Below, one piece after another: positions 11,335 through 23,283 of a stretch of 64,000 nt of DNA. The DNA is from Blasia pusilla (lineage: Eukaryota; Marchantiophyta; Marchantiopsida; Blasiales): contig CM114272.1 of NCBI GenBank assembly GCA_050084515.1, positions 53,258,001-53,322,000 of the forward strand, written 5' to 3'. The stretch's first letter is position 1; every line of letters begins with the position of its first letter. The notes under the pieces are model-generated. The model made no database searches and was not told where the DNA came from. It was given only the letters and a program-made list of their open reading frames with translations. A program made the translations under genes and the position numbers.

Positions 11335-13442
11335 CTCTTAAAATTTAAGTTAGTAGATTTTTGTAATTTTGTGTAGAATTCCTTTCTCGCAACCCATACA
11401 TCTACTTTGCATGTTTCAAACACCCACTCTTCTTCATTCCACTTGCTCTTTCTACAATCCTTATGAAATATGACCTATCCTACAATAATGAAGCATGCTT
11501 GGAACTAGATGATTTTTTTTTTGAAATTTGAGAAAAAATTTTTATAAGTTGATTAAAAAATTTAATGATCTAAGTTCTTACATTCATCCAAAATAAAAAA
11601 ATTAAGCTTAATAGAATTTAATCAAGGTAAAAAAAAAATATTCCCTATGTTGAGCTATTTTGGCATGTAAACAATTATCTTATCCATAATATAATAAATT
11701 GAATGCATGCTTAAGTGGCAAGAGGTGAAAATTGTATATTTTTAATTTTGTACCTCTTGCCAATATTCATGTGTTTATAATTTCTTTTTATGAAGGTAAA
11801 TCCTTAGTTGTAATAGTTTTCTTATCTACTTTAGAAACCCAGCTATACAAGACATATTCATGGAACTATTATTGCATTTTGTAATAAATTGAGGTCCTAT
11901 CTAGTATAGATACAACATAGTAATAAGTTTTGTGGTTCCTATTAATAAAATAGATCTCTCACTATCCAAAATTGTACAACTTTTTTTCTACCTTGCCTTT
12001 TTTAGGCATATGGGGATTCTCATAACACATCTAAAGTTCTAATATTACTATTTTAAAAATAGAGAGATTTAAAGATATTCCTATGTATAAAATTTATATA
12101 AGGGAATCTCTTTATTCATGGTGATACATGATTCTTTTCTCCACGTGAATCACTTTTTGAAAGGTTTATCTAGCTATAATTAAAAGTTGTGACTCACAAT
12201 CCCTTATGTGAGATTTGTTCTATGAAGGAGAAGAAATTTCAAGTCGCTCTATTTTTCTAGGATCTAGTGATTCTCATCTTTGGTTAATTAAATTCATCTT
12301 CAAAGAAACCCAAGGTACTTACGTCCATGTAATTCGGGCTGAAATAATGTTAATGCTATTCTTGGCACCTCTAGCAAGATCATAAATTAGAATGGAAGTG
12401 TTTAGTCAAATTTTAAAATCATTATCTTCTAAATTATTCTCATATAAAAAACCTTTGGTTTTTCTAAATAGGCATATTTTAAGAATAAGGTTAATATTTC
12501 CAACGAGCCTCTCTTTCTTCAAAATCACACTCCCATTGTTCTAGTTTATATAACATTAATAATATAATATTTATATAAAGGGAAACAATAACAATGATTT
12601 CTCTATATAGATTTTTAGATTTAATGAGTGAAACCATACTTTTAATTTGCAAAAAGAAAATTTCTGAAGTTTCCTTTAAAGAAATCTTTCATTATGTGTC
12701 CCTAGAGAGCATGACTAATTCTTACTAGTTCCAAAAAGGATTTCTCTTTACTCATCCGATGATGAACCATAATATATGGCATTGATAATCCATTGGAGGA
12801 GCCCAAGTAATTCTTCTCTTGAACTAGCTTTCTTGCATCTGTAAGCTTGAGCTCTATTTTGGTACTCTCCACCCCTCCACGCATCATTCTTTCGGCCCTC
12901 CGCAATCATTATACCATGAAATTTTAGTAGCCTTATTGAATAACCTATCGAAAAAAGTCCTATCCCAAGATTATTCTAAAATCTTGCGATAGGACTTGTT
13001 GCAAGTCTAAATTAACTTCGTAAAAAGTATATATGGCTAATTTAGGGTTCCACAGAAGTACCAGCCGCAACGATTATTTCGAAAAGAGCGAGTGTCTGCC
13101 TGGCTAGAGCTACGCCTCAAAGCCCAATACGGGATTCCGAGGGCGAGTCGTAAACACGGATATTGTACAGTTGCGTAATTGGGGGAAGGAGTCTTCGGTA
13201 CCCGAGCTCAAATGAAAATCGTTCTCAAACATTCATCGAACCTCCGATGGTATGCACTCGCCCATCTTGAAGGCTGAGCCGGTGAATTCGATCCCTCTGG
13301 CGGCGAGCTCGCTGGGTACTAGACTCGGTGGTAGCTTGCACCGGTGGTATGAGATCGACTGTCATAGCGGCCCATCGATCTACAGGTGCGTTGACAGGGA
13401 ATAGAAGGAAGTCTTACTCGATCGAGAGTAGTGAGTAGAGTA
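11335..13442. other. AT-rich spacer upstream of the SWEET B 3' end
   Basis: AT-rich with no supported gene. The open frame at 12702-12905 (minus) is free of recognisable motifs. Base composition becomes more balanced from about 13030, close to the 3' end of SWEET B, consistent with its 3' untranslated region or flank. Confidence 0.5.
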
Positions 13443-15133
13443 CTAGACCGTGACAGAAATGAAAACTTCCTCGGGCCGGGCATCGATATCCATTGCTTTG
13501 GTGATCGTAGCGCCTTTGATGATCGCCGCAGGGCCGAGAGTGCGCTCAGGCGCCGCCTTCGATGTCTTCGCAGGCGCTACGGCGATCTCTGCACATTTCT
13601 CACCAGAGAAGCATGCATACAGCACGAGTTGAATAGAGGTGAGGACTACCCCGGTGCCGTTCGGTATCTGCAAGAGAGAGAGAGTCATAACGGTTGATTA
13701 GTGGCGTTGTGTATATATAGGAGAGGCATCGGTTTAGCTGTGTACGTAGTTGTGAATATCAAGGTTTGGTGTCATGGGGCGTTTTAGTTAGAGAGTGCTT
13801 CTTGATTTGCAAACACACCTTTTCTTTACATATTTCCATATGGGAACCGGGCATGTGTGGTTATGCTTACCACAACATAGATGTCGAACTTTCCCATCAC
13901 GCCATAGAGAGTCCAAAGAATTGCGTTCAGGAATGCAGCGAACGATAACAAAAATGGCATATACTTCGTCGACTTTGTTTTGATGACCAACCACTGCAAC
14001 GCAAAGGCACCAGTAGAGCTCAATCAATTAGCTCACCTTTCACATTCGCAATACAGATAGTTAAATAGAACTGGGTTACCTACTGATTAACTTCTGAACG
14101 CCTGCCGAGCTTACTCTATCTGCAACTTCGTCCTCGACTGAAAGTGCAAGCAGTCGCTCGCATACTAGCTTCTTTGGAGTTGAAGTTCGTTAATCTAAAC
14201 TGGGTCCGAAGGGAATCGGCTACAACATGAGAATATGGAGGTAAAATATGATGTCTCGATTGTGAGTAGGAGTGGAGGATTAGCTAGGAACGTACCATGA
14301 TAGAAAGCGGGGAGGCGTACGTTACAGTATTCACGAGAACGCAAAGAATTCCGATCAGCATTTTCCTTCTGTTGTGTGCAGCATCAAGAGGGATGAGCAA
14401 TACTGCGAGGGACACTACCGACGTAGTGGCCACAAGGATGACGATGAGAAGACCCAAAGTTTCCACCTGCGGAAAAGCAAGCGTTAGATATGGCGCAATG
14501 GTCTATATTTGGGACCGAAATCGGACAGGAATTGGATTGAGGTGCGCTCGATTTGGCCGAAAAGGTAGCAATTCGAAGTTGGTATGTGAGAAATTTCTCC
14601 GGGTTCAACTGTGACCTATTCAACGAAGCTTAGCTTAAATTCCGGTGCACGTACTTACCCGTTGTTTCTTGTCTCTTGCGTAACGCAGAAACACAAGAAC
14701 ACACAAAAATTCGATCGCCACTCCGAAGGTGTTGATAGTCATCATAAGAACCGCTTTCTGCACAAATGGAGTCCCATAAAACAGCCAAAGAAGGCTTTGT
14801 CCCAAGATGCAAAGGTAAGGAATAGCTGAAAACTTCTCCGTCGACTTGTTCTTGTAGATTTTCCAAAACGTCGGCCTGCAAGAAGATCCAGCAATGGCAA
14901 ATTCTTCATCTGTCACATTTCCGTATATTTAATGAACTAGATCCAGAAATGCTAGAGCTCTCGAAAACAAAGGCCCGGGACCGGGACAAGGGTTATCATG
15001 ACCAGAGTTGAATTGAACTCAATAAGTCAAGTGCCCACATCAGAACCCATCACAAAACTTACAAAGACGAAAAGTAAAGTCCCATGGACGTGATGTTGCC
15101 CAAGATCCCGGCAATAGTCTGAGCCATTGACAT
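13443..15133 (-). CDS. SWEET sugar transporter B (MtN3/saliva family), five exons
   Basis: Exons read on the minus strand: 15133-15063, 14875-14659, 14466-14296, 13993-13871 and 13667-13443. Lengths of 71, 217, 171, 123 and 225 bp give 268 aa. Introns are all GT-AG with phases identical to SWEET A and C. The product begins MSMAQTIAGILGNITSM and carries PTFWKIYKNKSTEKFS, SAIPY, GQSLLWLFYG, MMTINTFG, YASPLSIM, KYMPFLLSF, WTLYG and IPNGTG, so both MtN3 repeats and the two pocket Asn residues are present. Expected role: bidirectional sugar uniport along a gradient across a cell membrane. Ser23 replaces the usual Pro. The tail ends EEVFISVTV, related to the A and C tails. It lies tandem to A, about 8 kb away in the same orientation, suggesting local duplication. 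Substrate is not predictable. Confidence 0.95.
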
Positions 15134-15356
15134 GTTCGCGAGCTCAAGTCCTTTGTGGTTGCTGGAACTGCGAGAATGAAGAGTGAGAGTGGGGCACAAT
15201 CTCCCTCCTCGAAATAAGGAGGCCTTACAAGCTCCCACACTGAAGATCCAATGGAATTTCCGGTATAGCGTTGAGTAGTAGCTTATAAACGACTCATCCT
15301 GAGTAAGTACAATGAATTCTGTCCAGCTCTGGCTCAGCCTTGACAGGGACTCGATC

Positions 15357-15364
15357 AATTTATA
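15357..15364 (-). promoter_or_regulatory. Putative TATA box of SWEET B
   Basis: TATAAATT on the minus strand lies about 225 bp upstream of the SWEET B ATG. Position and sequence fit a TATA element. Other AT-rich words occur nearby, so this is tentative. Confidence 0.35.
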
Positions 15365-15654
15365 TTGTAGTAGCTCGCCAATTCCTGACGACTCCGCTCT
15401 TCGATTGACTTGGCATTCAGTCCCGATCGATTATTAATGAATTTCCATCTCGGGCCGGCTTCAAGGAAAGTCTAGCGATCGCGGCCAAAATTGCATATAG
15501 TCCCTACTTGTACACGAATGGCCACCTATCCTTCTATGTCACTCCTTGGAGGATGACTTCTTTATAGTCCTCCAGATATTTCGATGCACAAGCTCATGAT
15601 AATAATTATGATACATGGAGCTCGTTTATAGCTATAATAATCCACTGGAGTCAT

Positions 15655-15717
15655 AAAATATGTAGTCCATAGTTCATACGTGTTTTAAATGGAACCATCG
15701 CGAGGACTACATATTTT
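15655..15717. repeat. 14-bp inverted repeat overlapping the large hairpin arm
   Basis: AAAATATGTAGTCC at 15655-15668 is the exact reverse complement of GGACTACATATTTT at 15704-15717. The right arm overlaps the outer end of the large hairpin arm, giving two alternative foldbacks. Confidence 0.75.
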
Positions 15718-15904
15718 AATCGACACTTTCAGCTCCCTTAGCCAGTTAGGTACCAGGACTTCGGCTTCAAGGTCCGATCCATGTATACATGTGGAGAATC
15801 TTTTGTAGGCTACGTGAAGTTCTTACGTATACATGGATCGGACCATGAAGCCGAAGTCCTGGTACCTAACTGGCTAAGGGAGCTGAAAGTGTCGATTAAA
15901 ATAT
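15711..15904. repeat. Near-perfect long hairpin (78-bp arms, 38-nt loop)
   Basis: Arm 15711-15788 is the reverse complement of 15827-15904 with a single mismatch (CAAGG versus CATGG context). The loop is 15789-15826. Weaker pairing continues outward through GCGAGGAC against GCGTTAGGAC. No open frame is involved. Such a structure could be a young MIRNA-type locus, a foldback element or an inverted duplication. No target-site duplication was recognised. It could be transcribed from either strand. Confidence 0.9.
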
Positions 15905-17402
15905 TGTCCTAACGCGTAGATAATACAATAATGAAAGAATGGTGAGACGAGAGAACGTTCTCCGTCCTTTAGAAAATGTGGGTACGAAACTAGATTACTA
16001 AGAACTAGAGTTAAGCTATATATATGATCCATCATATCGTGGGAATCGGTACCCAATATTATCTTGGGAACATCGAATTAAATGATTAGGATCCAACCCA
16101 AGTTAAATCCAATTGGCAGTTGGTGTCTCTGATTGAGTTGTCTACTTATACGAAGTGGTTTTCAGTTGCGAATGGTTTATCGGTATTCCTGAAGGGCATT
16201 AGAATCATTATTCATAAACTAAACGCCAAAAATACTTAAGAAAATCTTCCCCATCACCAATTAATTGGACGTTAGAGAAAGTGGGAAATTAAGGGGATTC
16301 AGAAATCTTCCCATTCCCAAAACTCGACCTCTGCGTTGTATTGGATGTATGGAGGACCCAACCTGCCAATGTATTTGATTGAATTATCGACTTAGATCAA
16401 GCACTTTTCAGTTGCGAATAATTGAGCATCCTGAATGGCATAAATATTGTAGTGTATGCATATTTGCTTTCAAGCTTATTAACATCTTTGATCCTCTTGT
16501 ACTTGCCAGACGATTTGAGATGCGTCGATTTGATGGCGCCTCACTCGTGGGCTGCACATCTTCACCGTGATTGATTCTTTGCTATGGATAGCTCATGGAA
16601 ATTAAAAGTGAGGATTCCAAGCTTTGATCATGAATCAAGAGAAGAAAGGAAAACTCTAAGCATCGGAGAAACCACAAACGGTTTCGAGAGGTTGATTTCA
16701 TGTCTTTGATGCTGCAAACTCGAGAGGTCAACTGCCTGTCTTTCTTGTTACAAACTGGAGAGGTCAATCTTATCTCTTGATGGTTGTCCCGAGCCCGCCT
16801 TAAATTGCTATTGATCCTGCGCGGATGTTTCATGAAAGAATGAGACCTCGAAACGCCGACAGATGGGTGGAGTTACCCCCGAGCTGCACCTTCTGACTAC
16901 TTTCACGTGATCGATTTCGTTTCACGAGCCTCCATATGCGGTAAGCGAAAAGTTGTTTTCGCCTACCGCAAGTGGTTGAAAGCGGAACTGGGGAGGTTTT
17001 TTACAATTATTCATACTTTATGGGAAATTAATATTTGGTGCCGCTCTTAGCTGGCAGGTTTATTATTTTTTGGAAATTAGTTTTCTTGTGAGTAAACATC
17101 CAAATGTTTTTTTCCTCTTCTCCTTATTTCTGGGTTTTTTCTCCCCCTTCCCCTTCCAGAATTTCGGCAGAATTTTGTGAAGCCGGCCAAAACCCTACCA
17201 CGCCTAATTGCCCAAAAAAATTCCAAATCAAAATTTTCCGTGAACTAAACATGCAATCAAATATGCAATCTTCCAATGTATTATAAAAGTCATCCTTGGT
17301 GGGATTTGAACTTGACAAAATTCCCATAAGTTGTAAGAGAGCCAAGGATCTTACCCTTCTTAATACTTAGAGCAATGAGTCTCAAAGTATTCAATAAGGG
17401 TA
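15905..17402. other. Spacer, no gene; weak dispersed duplication
   Basis: No supported gene. A segment near 16130-16200 (containing TTTTCAGTTGCGAAT and TCCTGAA) resembles one near 16373-16445, about 245 bp away, so this may be a decayed repeat. Open frames at 16582-16833 and 17124-17345 have no recognisable motif. Confidence 0.45.
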
Positions 17403-18060
17403 CTACTTCCTAAAACCCAAAATATAATGTGGAGATGGTTCATAAACCTCAACTTCTTCATTCGGGGATGAAGAAGTTGGATCTATCTGGATTTGCAAAC
17501 AAGTACAATTCTTCCATAAGATCACATACTCAGACAACATCTTTTCGTAATCAGAGGAAGGTCCTTCTAAGATAATCCTCAAGACAACATCTAAGTACTT
17601 GGTGGTCAATCTATTACGAGATTTTGTCTTGATCATGTTTTGAATGGAAAAAACTCTCTCACATATGGCAGTACCAACACAATGGGACTCTAGCTACATT
17701 AGTCAAAATCAGCAAATTAGAAAACTTACATTGCAATGAGGGACTCCAACGTACCATCGCCCACAAGTCTCTGAAGTTGCGATCCTTCCACTTAGTGATA
17801 GTCATCAATTTGAAAGATTGGAACTCTTGCTTAATAATTAGAGAATTTATGATAGCAGGTTGCAACTCACCCCGAAATGGCAATTGAGCTCCAAAAACTC
17901 CACACAAGTCATCTAAATCTTTACATCCCCAACTATTCAATCCCACTTTTCGAGAAGGCATGTGCAAAGGATTAAGGATTCTCATTGATCCAATCAGGTT
18001 ATTATCTCGAAATCACTCTTGTAAAGCTGCACACACATTAAGAAAACCTTTTTTAAAAGA
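17403..18060 (-). pseudogene. hAT-family transposase C-terminal remnant
   Basis: Reading the minus strand, two frames joined by a frameshift near 17645-17690 give LDDLCGVFG, SLIIKQEFQSFK, FRDLWAMV and then the hAT dimerisation block ICERVFSIQNMIKTKSRNR followed by YLDVVLRI. The (C/S)ER(V/G)FS-x-(M/Q)N-x-IKTxxRN pattern is the C-terminal dimer interface of hAT transposases, here closest to the ZNF862/DUF4371-like type. A TGA also interrupts ALQE*FRDNN near the upstream end. The N-terminal zinc finger and catalytic region are absent: the sequence meets a copia LTR at about 18060-18120. It is non-functional. Confidence 0.7.
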
Positions 18061-18069
18061 ATAAGACAA

Positions 18070-18386
18070 CCTCCAAGTCCCTTCTCTAGAAAACTGCTAA
18101 AGAAGCATAACTGGTGGAAAACCACTCTCACACTCACATACCACCATGGAGAACAAAATTTGCAATGAGAGAGGTCTCCTTTTCAATTATATAGGATATG
18201 TATAAGCAACCCTAATCCTAACCTTAACCATAGTCTCAAGTTAGACTAACTATGATTAACTAATCCTAGCTAAGATAATCGTGCTTAACTCACTAACCAA
18301 GATTAAGCTTCCCTACTTTGTGTGAGTACCAAATGTAGCAGTTCAAATGTTTCACGAGCTTGACTATAACTCAATCTTCAATACTC
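18070..18386 (-). repeat. Probable 3' LTR of the minus-strand copia element
   Basis: Immediately after the purine-rich tract the minus strand reads TATTGAAGATTGAGTTATAG and continues without coding potential, including CTCTCTCATTGCAAATTTTG. Position and composition fit a copia 3' LTR. The far boundary is uncertain because no matching 5' LTR exists in the window, and it may run into hAT sequence at about 18060. Confidence 0.45.
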
Positions 18387-18399
18387 CTCCTCAAGCTCA

Positions 18400-19149
18400 T
18401 ATCGATATCTTTAACGCCTAAATCATTTTAAACATCTCAAACTTATCTCTACACAATGCTTTTGTAAAGATGTCAGCAATTTGCTGATATATACTCATAT
18501 ACACAAGATCAATTTCTCTTGCAGACACTCTCTCTCTAATAAAATGATAGTGCATCTCAACATGTTTTGTACGAGCATGAAACACAGGGTTATTAACAAG
18601 CTTGATGCTACTAATATTGTCTGCATATATTACACTAGGTCCTAAGTTACTAACACCAATCTCAACAAGTAATCAATGAAGCCACACCGCCTCACATGCT
18701 GCATTGGTTGCTCCTCTATACTCAGCCTTTGTTGAACATAAAGCAACTGTAGGCTGATTCTTTGAAGCCCAACTTATAGGTATGCTTCCCAAAGTAAATG
18801 AATAACCAGATGTGGACTATCGATTAGATATGCTTCCTGCCCAATCAGCATCTGTGAATCCCTATAATTGAGAACTCGGAGAAGGTTCAAATTGAAGCCC
18901 GAATTAAACAGATAATTTCACATACTGCATAATCCTCCTCACAGCATCAAGGTGAGATTTTCGAGATGCTTGTTTAAATTGGCTCACTAGGCCAACAACA
19001 TATATCAAATCTGGTTTGGTTATAATTAGATAAATCAAACTTCCAACCATTTGCATGTATATATTAGAATCTGCAAGCAACTCTCCTTTATCCATTCTTA
19101 GCTTCACACTCTGGTCCAACAATGTAGAGATTGGCTTACAAGTCGTCAT
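18400..19149 (-). pseudogene. Copia RNase H domain, broken
   Basis: The minus-strand frames contain YMQMVGSLIYLIITKPDL, HLDAVRRIMQYVK, then TDADWAGS, a run resembling [31 protein letters not shown] and QQIADIFTKAL. These are the RNase H and terminal motifs of copia Pol in the expected order. Several stops and a frame change near 18900 disrupt it. Confidence 0.8.
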
Positions 19150-19900
19150 ACCATATTTTGAAAGTATATGAAGAGCATATTATCGTTGTAGTAATCACAT
19201 GCTCTCTCCAACCTTGATAAACTCAATACCAAGAAAGTACTTGAGTTCTCTCAAGTCTTTCATATCAAATTCTGCTTGTAACTTAAGCTTGACTCGTTGT
19301 ACCATTTTTTCAGTACTCCTAATGATCAGAAGATCGTCAACATACAACACAATGAGAATCGTATAATCTTGTCCTCTCAAGACATATAACGACGAGTCAG
19401 AATCACATAGCCTAAAATCCAACTCTTATAGGACGTATGTAATCTTGCCATACCAAGCTCTTAGAGCTTGTTTGAGCCCGTATAGAGCTTTCTTCAAACT
19501 GCATACGCAAAATGGAAATTAGGATGCTCATATCCAAATAGTTGAGTCATATATTCCTCCTTGTATAGATCTCTATTCAAGAAGGTATTTTTGACGTCCA
19601 TGTGATGTAATCTCCACTTCTTACTTACTACAACTACAACCACTGTTCTCGTAGTCGCCATCTTTACAACATGGCTAAAAATTTCTCACAATCGATTGTT
19701 GTGCATAGCCCTTAGCTACCAATCTTACTTTGTATCTGTTAATTGTACCATCTTGATTGCGCTTGATTTTATAAACCCATTTGCAACCAATAGCCTCCTT
19801 ATTGGAAGGTATATCAACCAGCTCTTACGTCTGTTGATGGCTGAATGCAACAATCTCTTCCTCCATAGCTTCAATCCATTCAACTTTACTTGCAACTTCT
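19150..19900 (-). pseudogene. Copia reverse transcriptase domain, broken
   Basis: From about 19900 downward the minus strand reads IGCKWVYKIKRNQDGTINRY, RLVAKGYAQQ, LHHMDVKNTFLNRDLY, KKALYGLKQALRAWY and LYVDDLLIIRS. The YVDD catalytic box (within 19195-19422) is intact, as is the Asp of MDVK. Frameshifts and stops between the blocks mean no complete enzyme is encoded. It is followed by the RNase H region. Confidence 0.85.
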
Positions 19901-20234
19901 TAAAAATAACTTGGCTCTTGTTCTTGAAGATTAGTCATCATGTAAGCATGATATGTCGCAAGGAAATCTTCATTTATGAAACTATGAACAAGATGTGTGA
20001 CTCTATTTGATCTACGAAGTTGTTGTTCAGAGGTAGATGCCTCTGACACTTGACTTGAGTTCTAACTAGTGTCAACAGACTAAGTATATACTCTCACAGA
20101 ATTTAGGACCTTTCCTAATTATGCACTACTACTTGGGGAAGTTGAAGGTAATGTCTGTTGGTTTACAATCATATTCTCTCTCTCAAGAGATGAGTTTAGA
20201 GATGGAATAGGCTCAGATGGAGCATACCATAACT

Positions 20235-20930
20235 TTAGCTCATCAAAGACAACATCGCGACTAATAATAAGCTGCCTAGAGGATGGAATGTATTACTTAT
20301 ACCCTTAGTTCCATCAATATAGCCAATGAAGTTATATTTTTTAGACTTGGGGTCTAATTTTTTACGTCTCTCAAAAGGAACATGAGCATAACAAATATAG
20401 CCAAATACTTTCAAGAAGGAAAAATCAGATCTACTTCTTGTGAAGACTTCGAATTGAGTTTTATCATGAACTTCTGCTGTTGGAGTTCGGTTAATTAAGA
20501 AGACTACACTACACATGCCACAGCCTCTATGCAATACACCTTAGTTATGTTCTTCTCATTCAACATAGCTCGTGCTGCTTCAGCAATATGTCGATTCTTC
20601 CTCTCAGCCACTCCATTTTGTTGTGGAATGTAACGGTAAATCACTTGACGTTGGATGCCATTCTTACGTAAAAAAATCATCAAACTCTCTTGAAAGATAC
20701 TCTCCTCCTCCATCACAACGCAATTTCAGAATGTGTTCTCTAGTCTGCTTCTCTATTAGAACTCTGAATGTTTGGAACATTGAGAATACCTCTAACTTGG
20801 CTTTCAAAAAGTATACCCATATATGCCTAGAGAAGTCACCAATACATGAAAAAAAGTATTGGCAACCATTAAGGCTATGTTGTGATGATGTCCACACATC
20901 ACTTTGGATCAAGTGTAAGTGATATGATGT
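20235..20930 (-). pseudogene. Copia integrase core and C-terminal region, broken
   Basis: Overlapping minus-strand frames give DFSRHIWVYFLKAK, CDGGGEYLS and QQNGVAERKNRHI, which are the D, D and E blocks of a retroviral-type integrase core. They are followed by FLINRTPTAEV and FGYICYAHVPFERRKKLDP, typical of the copia GKGY-like region. Three frames are needed, so at least two frameshifts are present. The N-terminal zinc-binding HHCC part is missing because the element is truncated at about 20930. Confidence 0.85.
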
Positions 20931-21006
20931 TGAGTGTCATCTCATGTGAGCACAATTGCAGGATCTTTCATCGGCTCCAAAGTATTGAACCATTTAGCTT
21001 GTGAGG

Positions 21007-21216
21007 TCATGTGATTTTATGCACCAAAGTCAATGTATCAATCTGTTGTCGAGTCTTTCTTGACCATTGCTCCGGTGTCTGCTTGGATTTGCTCTCGAGC
21101 ACTTCGTCATCCTTCTCTCCCTCAAGACTGAGCGCCGATAGTCCAAGTGATTTTCCACCAATTGACAATGACTGCTTGGCAAACGGATACTTAGATTCTA
21201 ATTCCATATGTAACAC
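21007..21216 (-). pseudogene. Short coding-like frame, possible last piece of the broken GQH gene
   Basis: A 69-codon open frame rich in Lys, Glu and Ser (EGEKDDEVLESKSKQ) lies between the copia truncation point and the degenerate gene at 21.3-24.6 kb, on the same strand. A GTAAGT donor-like site occurs at about 21270-21276. No family is recognised, and it may equally be chance. Confidence 0.2.
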
Positions 21217-21286
21217 TCATCGTCCCAATCAAAAGCAAAACATTTTTCATAACGAGCTTCTTAAATTGAACTTACGATATTTTCTC

Positions 21287-22493
21287 CTAGCGGTGTGGGG
21301 ATAGTTCTGTCGGAATATCTTGCCGAATCAGAGTAGCTAGAGCACTAGTTTCTCTTGTCAAAATTTGAGGGTTCAATGCATCACGCAATGTCATCCTTTG
21401 TAAAGTCGAGGGAGCCGATCCCTCGCCCTCATCCCTCTCTACGACTCCATCATCTTGAGCCATAAACCAACCAGAATCAGTAATGGTCCTGCTTCAATCG
21501 AATAGTAGTGCGAAGATAAACAAACTTCTGGCATGATTTGATGCACAATATCCTAGAGCTTACTTATGATTCGTCATCATCTTCTTACTCCTCTTCCATG
21601 TCCAAGTCCTTTGCTCCTTCGCAATTCCGGGCACCGCCCGTCTTTTGCCTTCGGAAGGTGCCACCTTCCAAGTCTGGTTCGGACTTCACCATAGGTGTAG
21701 TCCTTAGAAGACTACTGCTTGCATCGATCTTGAAGAATTCATCGAATTTGAGGTAGAAGTCCGACAATATTTCCCCATCCACTTGCGAACAGAATGCTTG
21801 GAAATGGATGCCCGAAACTTGTAAGGATACCAACTCGGGAAGTAAGTACATATCTACTTATTCTATTAAATAAGAACTTGAGTAGAATGCATGTAATCAC
21901 CATCACAACTTAGGTTCGAATAAGAAACTCACCACTAGAGTTGCCAGTACGCGGCAACCTAGATTTATCGCAATGGCATTCTTCCGCGCTCCAACATTTG
22001 ACAAGCTAGAGAAAATCTCCACAAGGTCACCCATTCAAAACTCGTTCTCTCCGAGGATCAAAAGGAATCTATACTCCTCGTTGATCATATCTCTTGTGTT
22101 GTAGAGGAAGGCCGGAAGAACTTTTCTGCCAAGTAATTTACAGCATCGAGTTGTTCGTCAAGGGTGGACTCATCAAAACCATTGAGAAATACCACTATAA
22201 CAACCATGAGACGTTCCTCCACTCCAAATCTTCTGTCTCTTTGGATTGGTCATTGGAGATCTCACTGTACAAGGAATTACTCTAAACCAGAGATTGGAGG
22301 CTCTCTAGCAAGCAAATATAAGATTCCTAAGTATTTCGATCTCAGCAAAGAACACAAGTAATTCTTCTACACTTAGCCGCTCATAATCATTTGATGCGCT
22401 AGCCATATTTATAAATACTATGTCAAAAACTAGACCCCACTCATCATCTTCCACCACCCAAATATAGCAATCCAGAAAAATTCGTGTGAGGTT
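21287..22493 (-). pseudogene. Degenerate coding-like tail of the GQH gene region
   Basis: Several coding-like minus-strand segments follow each other in different frames. 22493-22305 includes EDDEWGLVFDIVF and ASNDYERLSVEELLVFF. A middle part near 22230-21940 includes GFDESTLDEQLDAVNYLAEK and NVGARKNAIAINLG. 21851-21585 includes YLLPELVSLQVSG and VKSEPDLEGG. 21463-21287 begins MAQDDGVVERDEGEG. A plausible intron with GTGAGT and TAG ends separates the middle part from 21851. Stops and frameshifts are frequent. The amino-acid composition is protein-like but no family is recognised, and it may belong to more than one former gene. Confidence 0.35.
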
Positions 22494-22538
22494 GTATCAA
22501 AACTACTAATGACTTTCTTGTGGGTACATACAAGAAAG

Positions 22539-23180
22539 TTAATCGTTTGGCTCTCTGCATCGAATTAAATCTCTCAACATTCTACAAAATTCATCTGGAG
22601 GCACACCGAATTTGGCTTGCGTGCCAAAGGAGAGATGCTTCTTCAAATACATCGTCTCCTCGAGGAGAATGTTGAGGAGAATTTGTGCATCATCGACGTA
22701 GAATTCTTTATGCGAAATGAGTTGCTCATAGCAATCTCGGCAACTTCTTCCAACAGAGATCTCCCTCTCCAGGAAAAAGAACTTATAGATGGCGCCTACA
22801 TTCATTTGTTCGCGTTTCAATTTGGCGCAGTAGGATTTCAAGTCCATCAAGTCTTCATTTTGTATTTTTTGAGTAGATGCAAGCCGTATTTGCACCCTCA
22901 ATTTCAAGAGTTATTCTACGACTCGCATCACATTCTCCTCGTTAAGCCCTTGGAGCAATCTCAAGTCCGACTTCTTAGGCCTCCTCTTCTCAAAGCTTGT
23001 TTTATGTTTTAGCGAGTACTCGGAGTACTCGAGACTATCTCGTGCCTTGAATTTACCTTCCTTGTAGGCAACCATGACTGCATGCCACATATTCCATGTG
23101 GTGGGAGAGAAATTGTAGAAGAAGGTGTTTATCTCCTTGTGGCTCGAACCGAAATAGTTGTTCAGCCTCTTCGTCATGGT
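22539..23180 (-). pseudogene. Downstream exon of the broken GQH gene
   Basis: An open frame of about 213 codons is interrupted by one TAA at 22908-22910. It is preceded by a good acceptor (pyrimidine tract then TTTGTAG at about 23181-23190) just before ACC ATG ACG. Visible text includes FSPTTWNMWHAVMVAYKEGK, KKSDLRLLQGLNEENVMRV and KSYCAKLKREQM. The W-x-x-W and RLLQGL pattern is, from memory only, like the region that follows a GQH box in uncharacterised proteins of non-seed plants. That link needs a search. Single-stop decay suggests a recent pseudogene or a sequencing-level difference. Confidence 0.45.
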
Positions 23181-23283
23181 CTACAAAAAAATATGGAAAT
23201 CAAGTTTGATTAGAATATCAATGATAACAGCTCAGACTCATTAAAGACAGAAATTGCATGTGTAGTATCTATTCTATCCAAAT

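Larger units (their letters stand above)
18070..20930 (-). mobile_element. Truncated Ty1-copia retrotransposon, minus strand
   Basis: In minus-strand order the element shows part of integrase, reverse transcriptase, RNase H, a purine-rich tract (GAGCTTGAGGAGGAG near 18385-18400) and an LTR-like tail. The integrase-before-RT order identifies Ty1-copia. The 5' LTR, primer site, gag, protease and the start of integrase are missing. Homology begins at IQSDVWTSS near 20912. Stops and frameshifts occur throughout. It adjoins a hAT remnant on one side and a broken host-like gene on the other. Confidence 0.85.

Noticed and set aside
15711-15904. Resemblance of hairpin words to miR166 (TCGGACCA) or miR319 (GGGAGCT)
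   Set aside because: Only 7-8 bases agree and the remaining positions differ, so no known miRNA family can be claimed.
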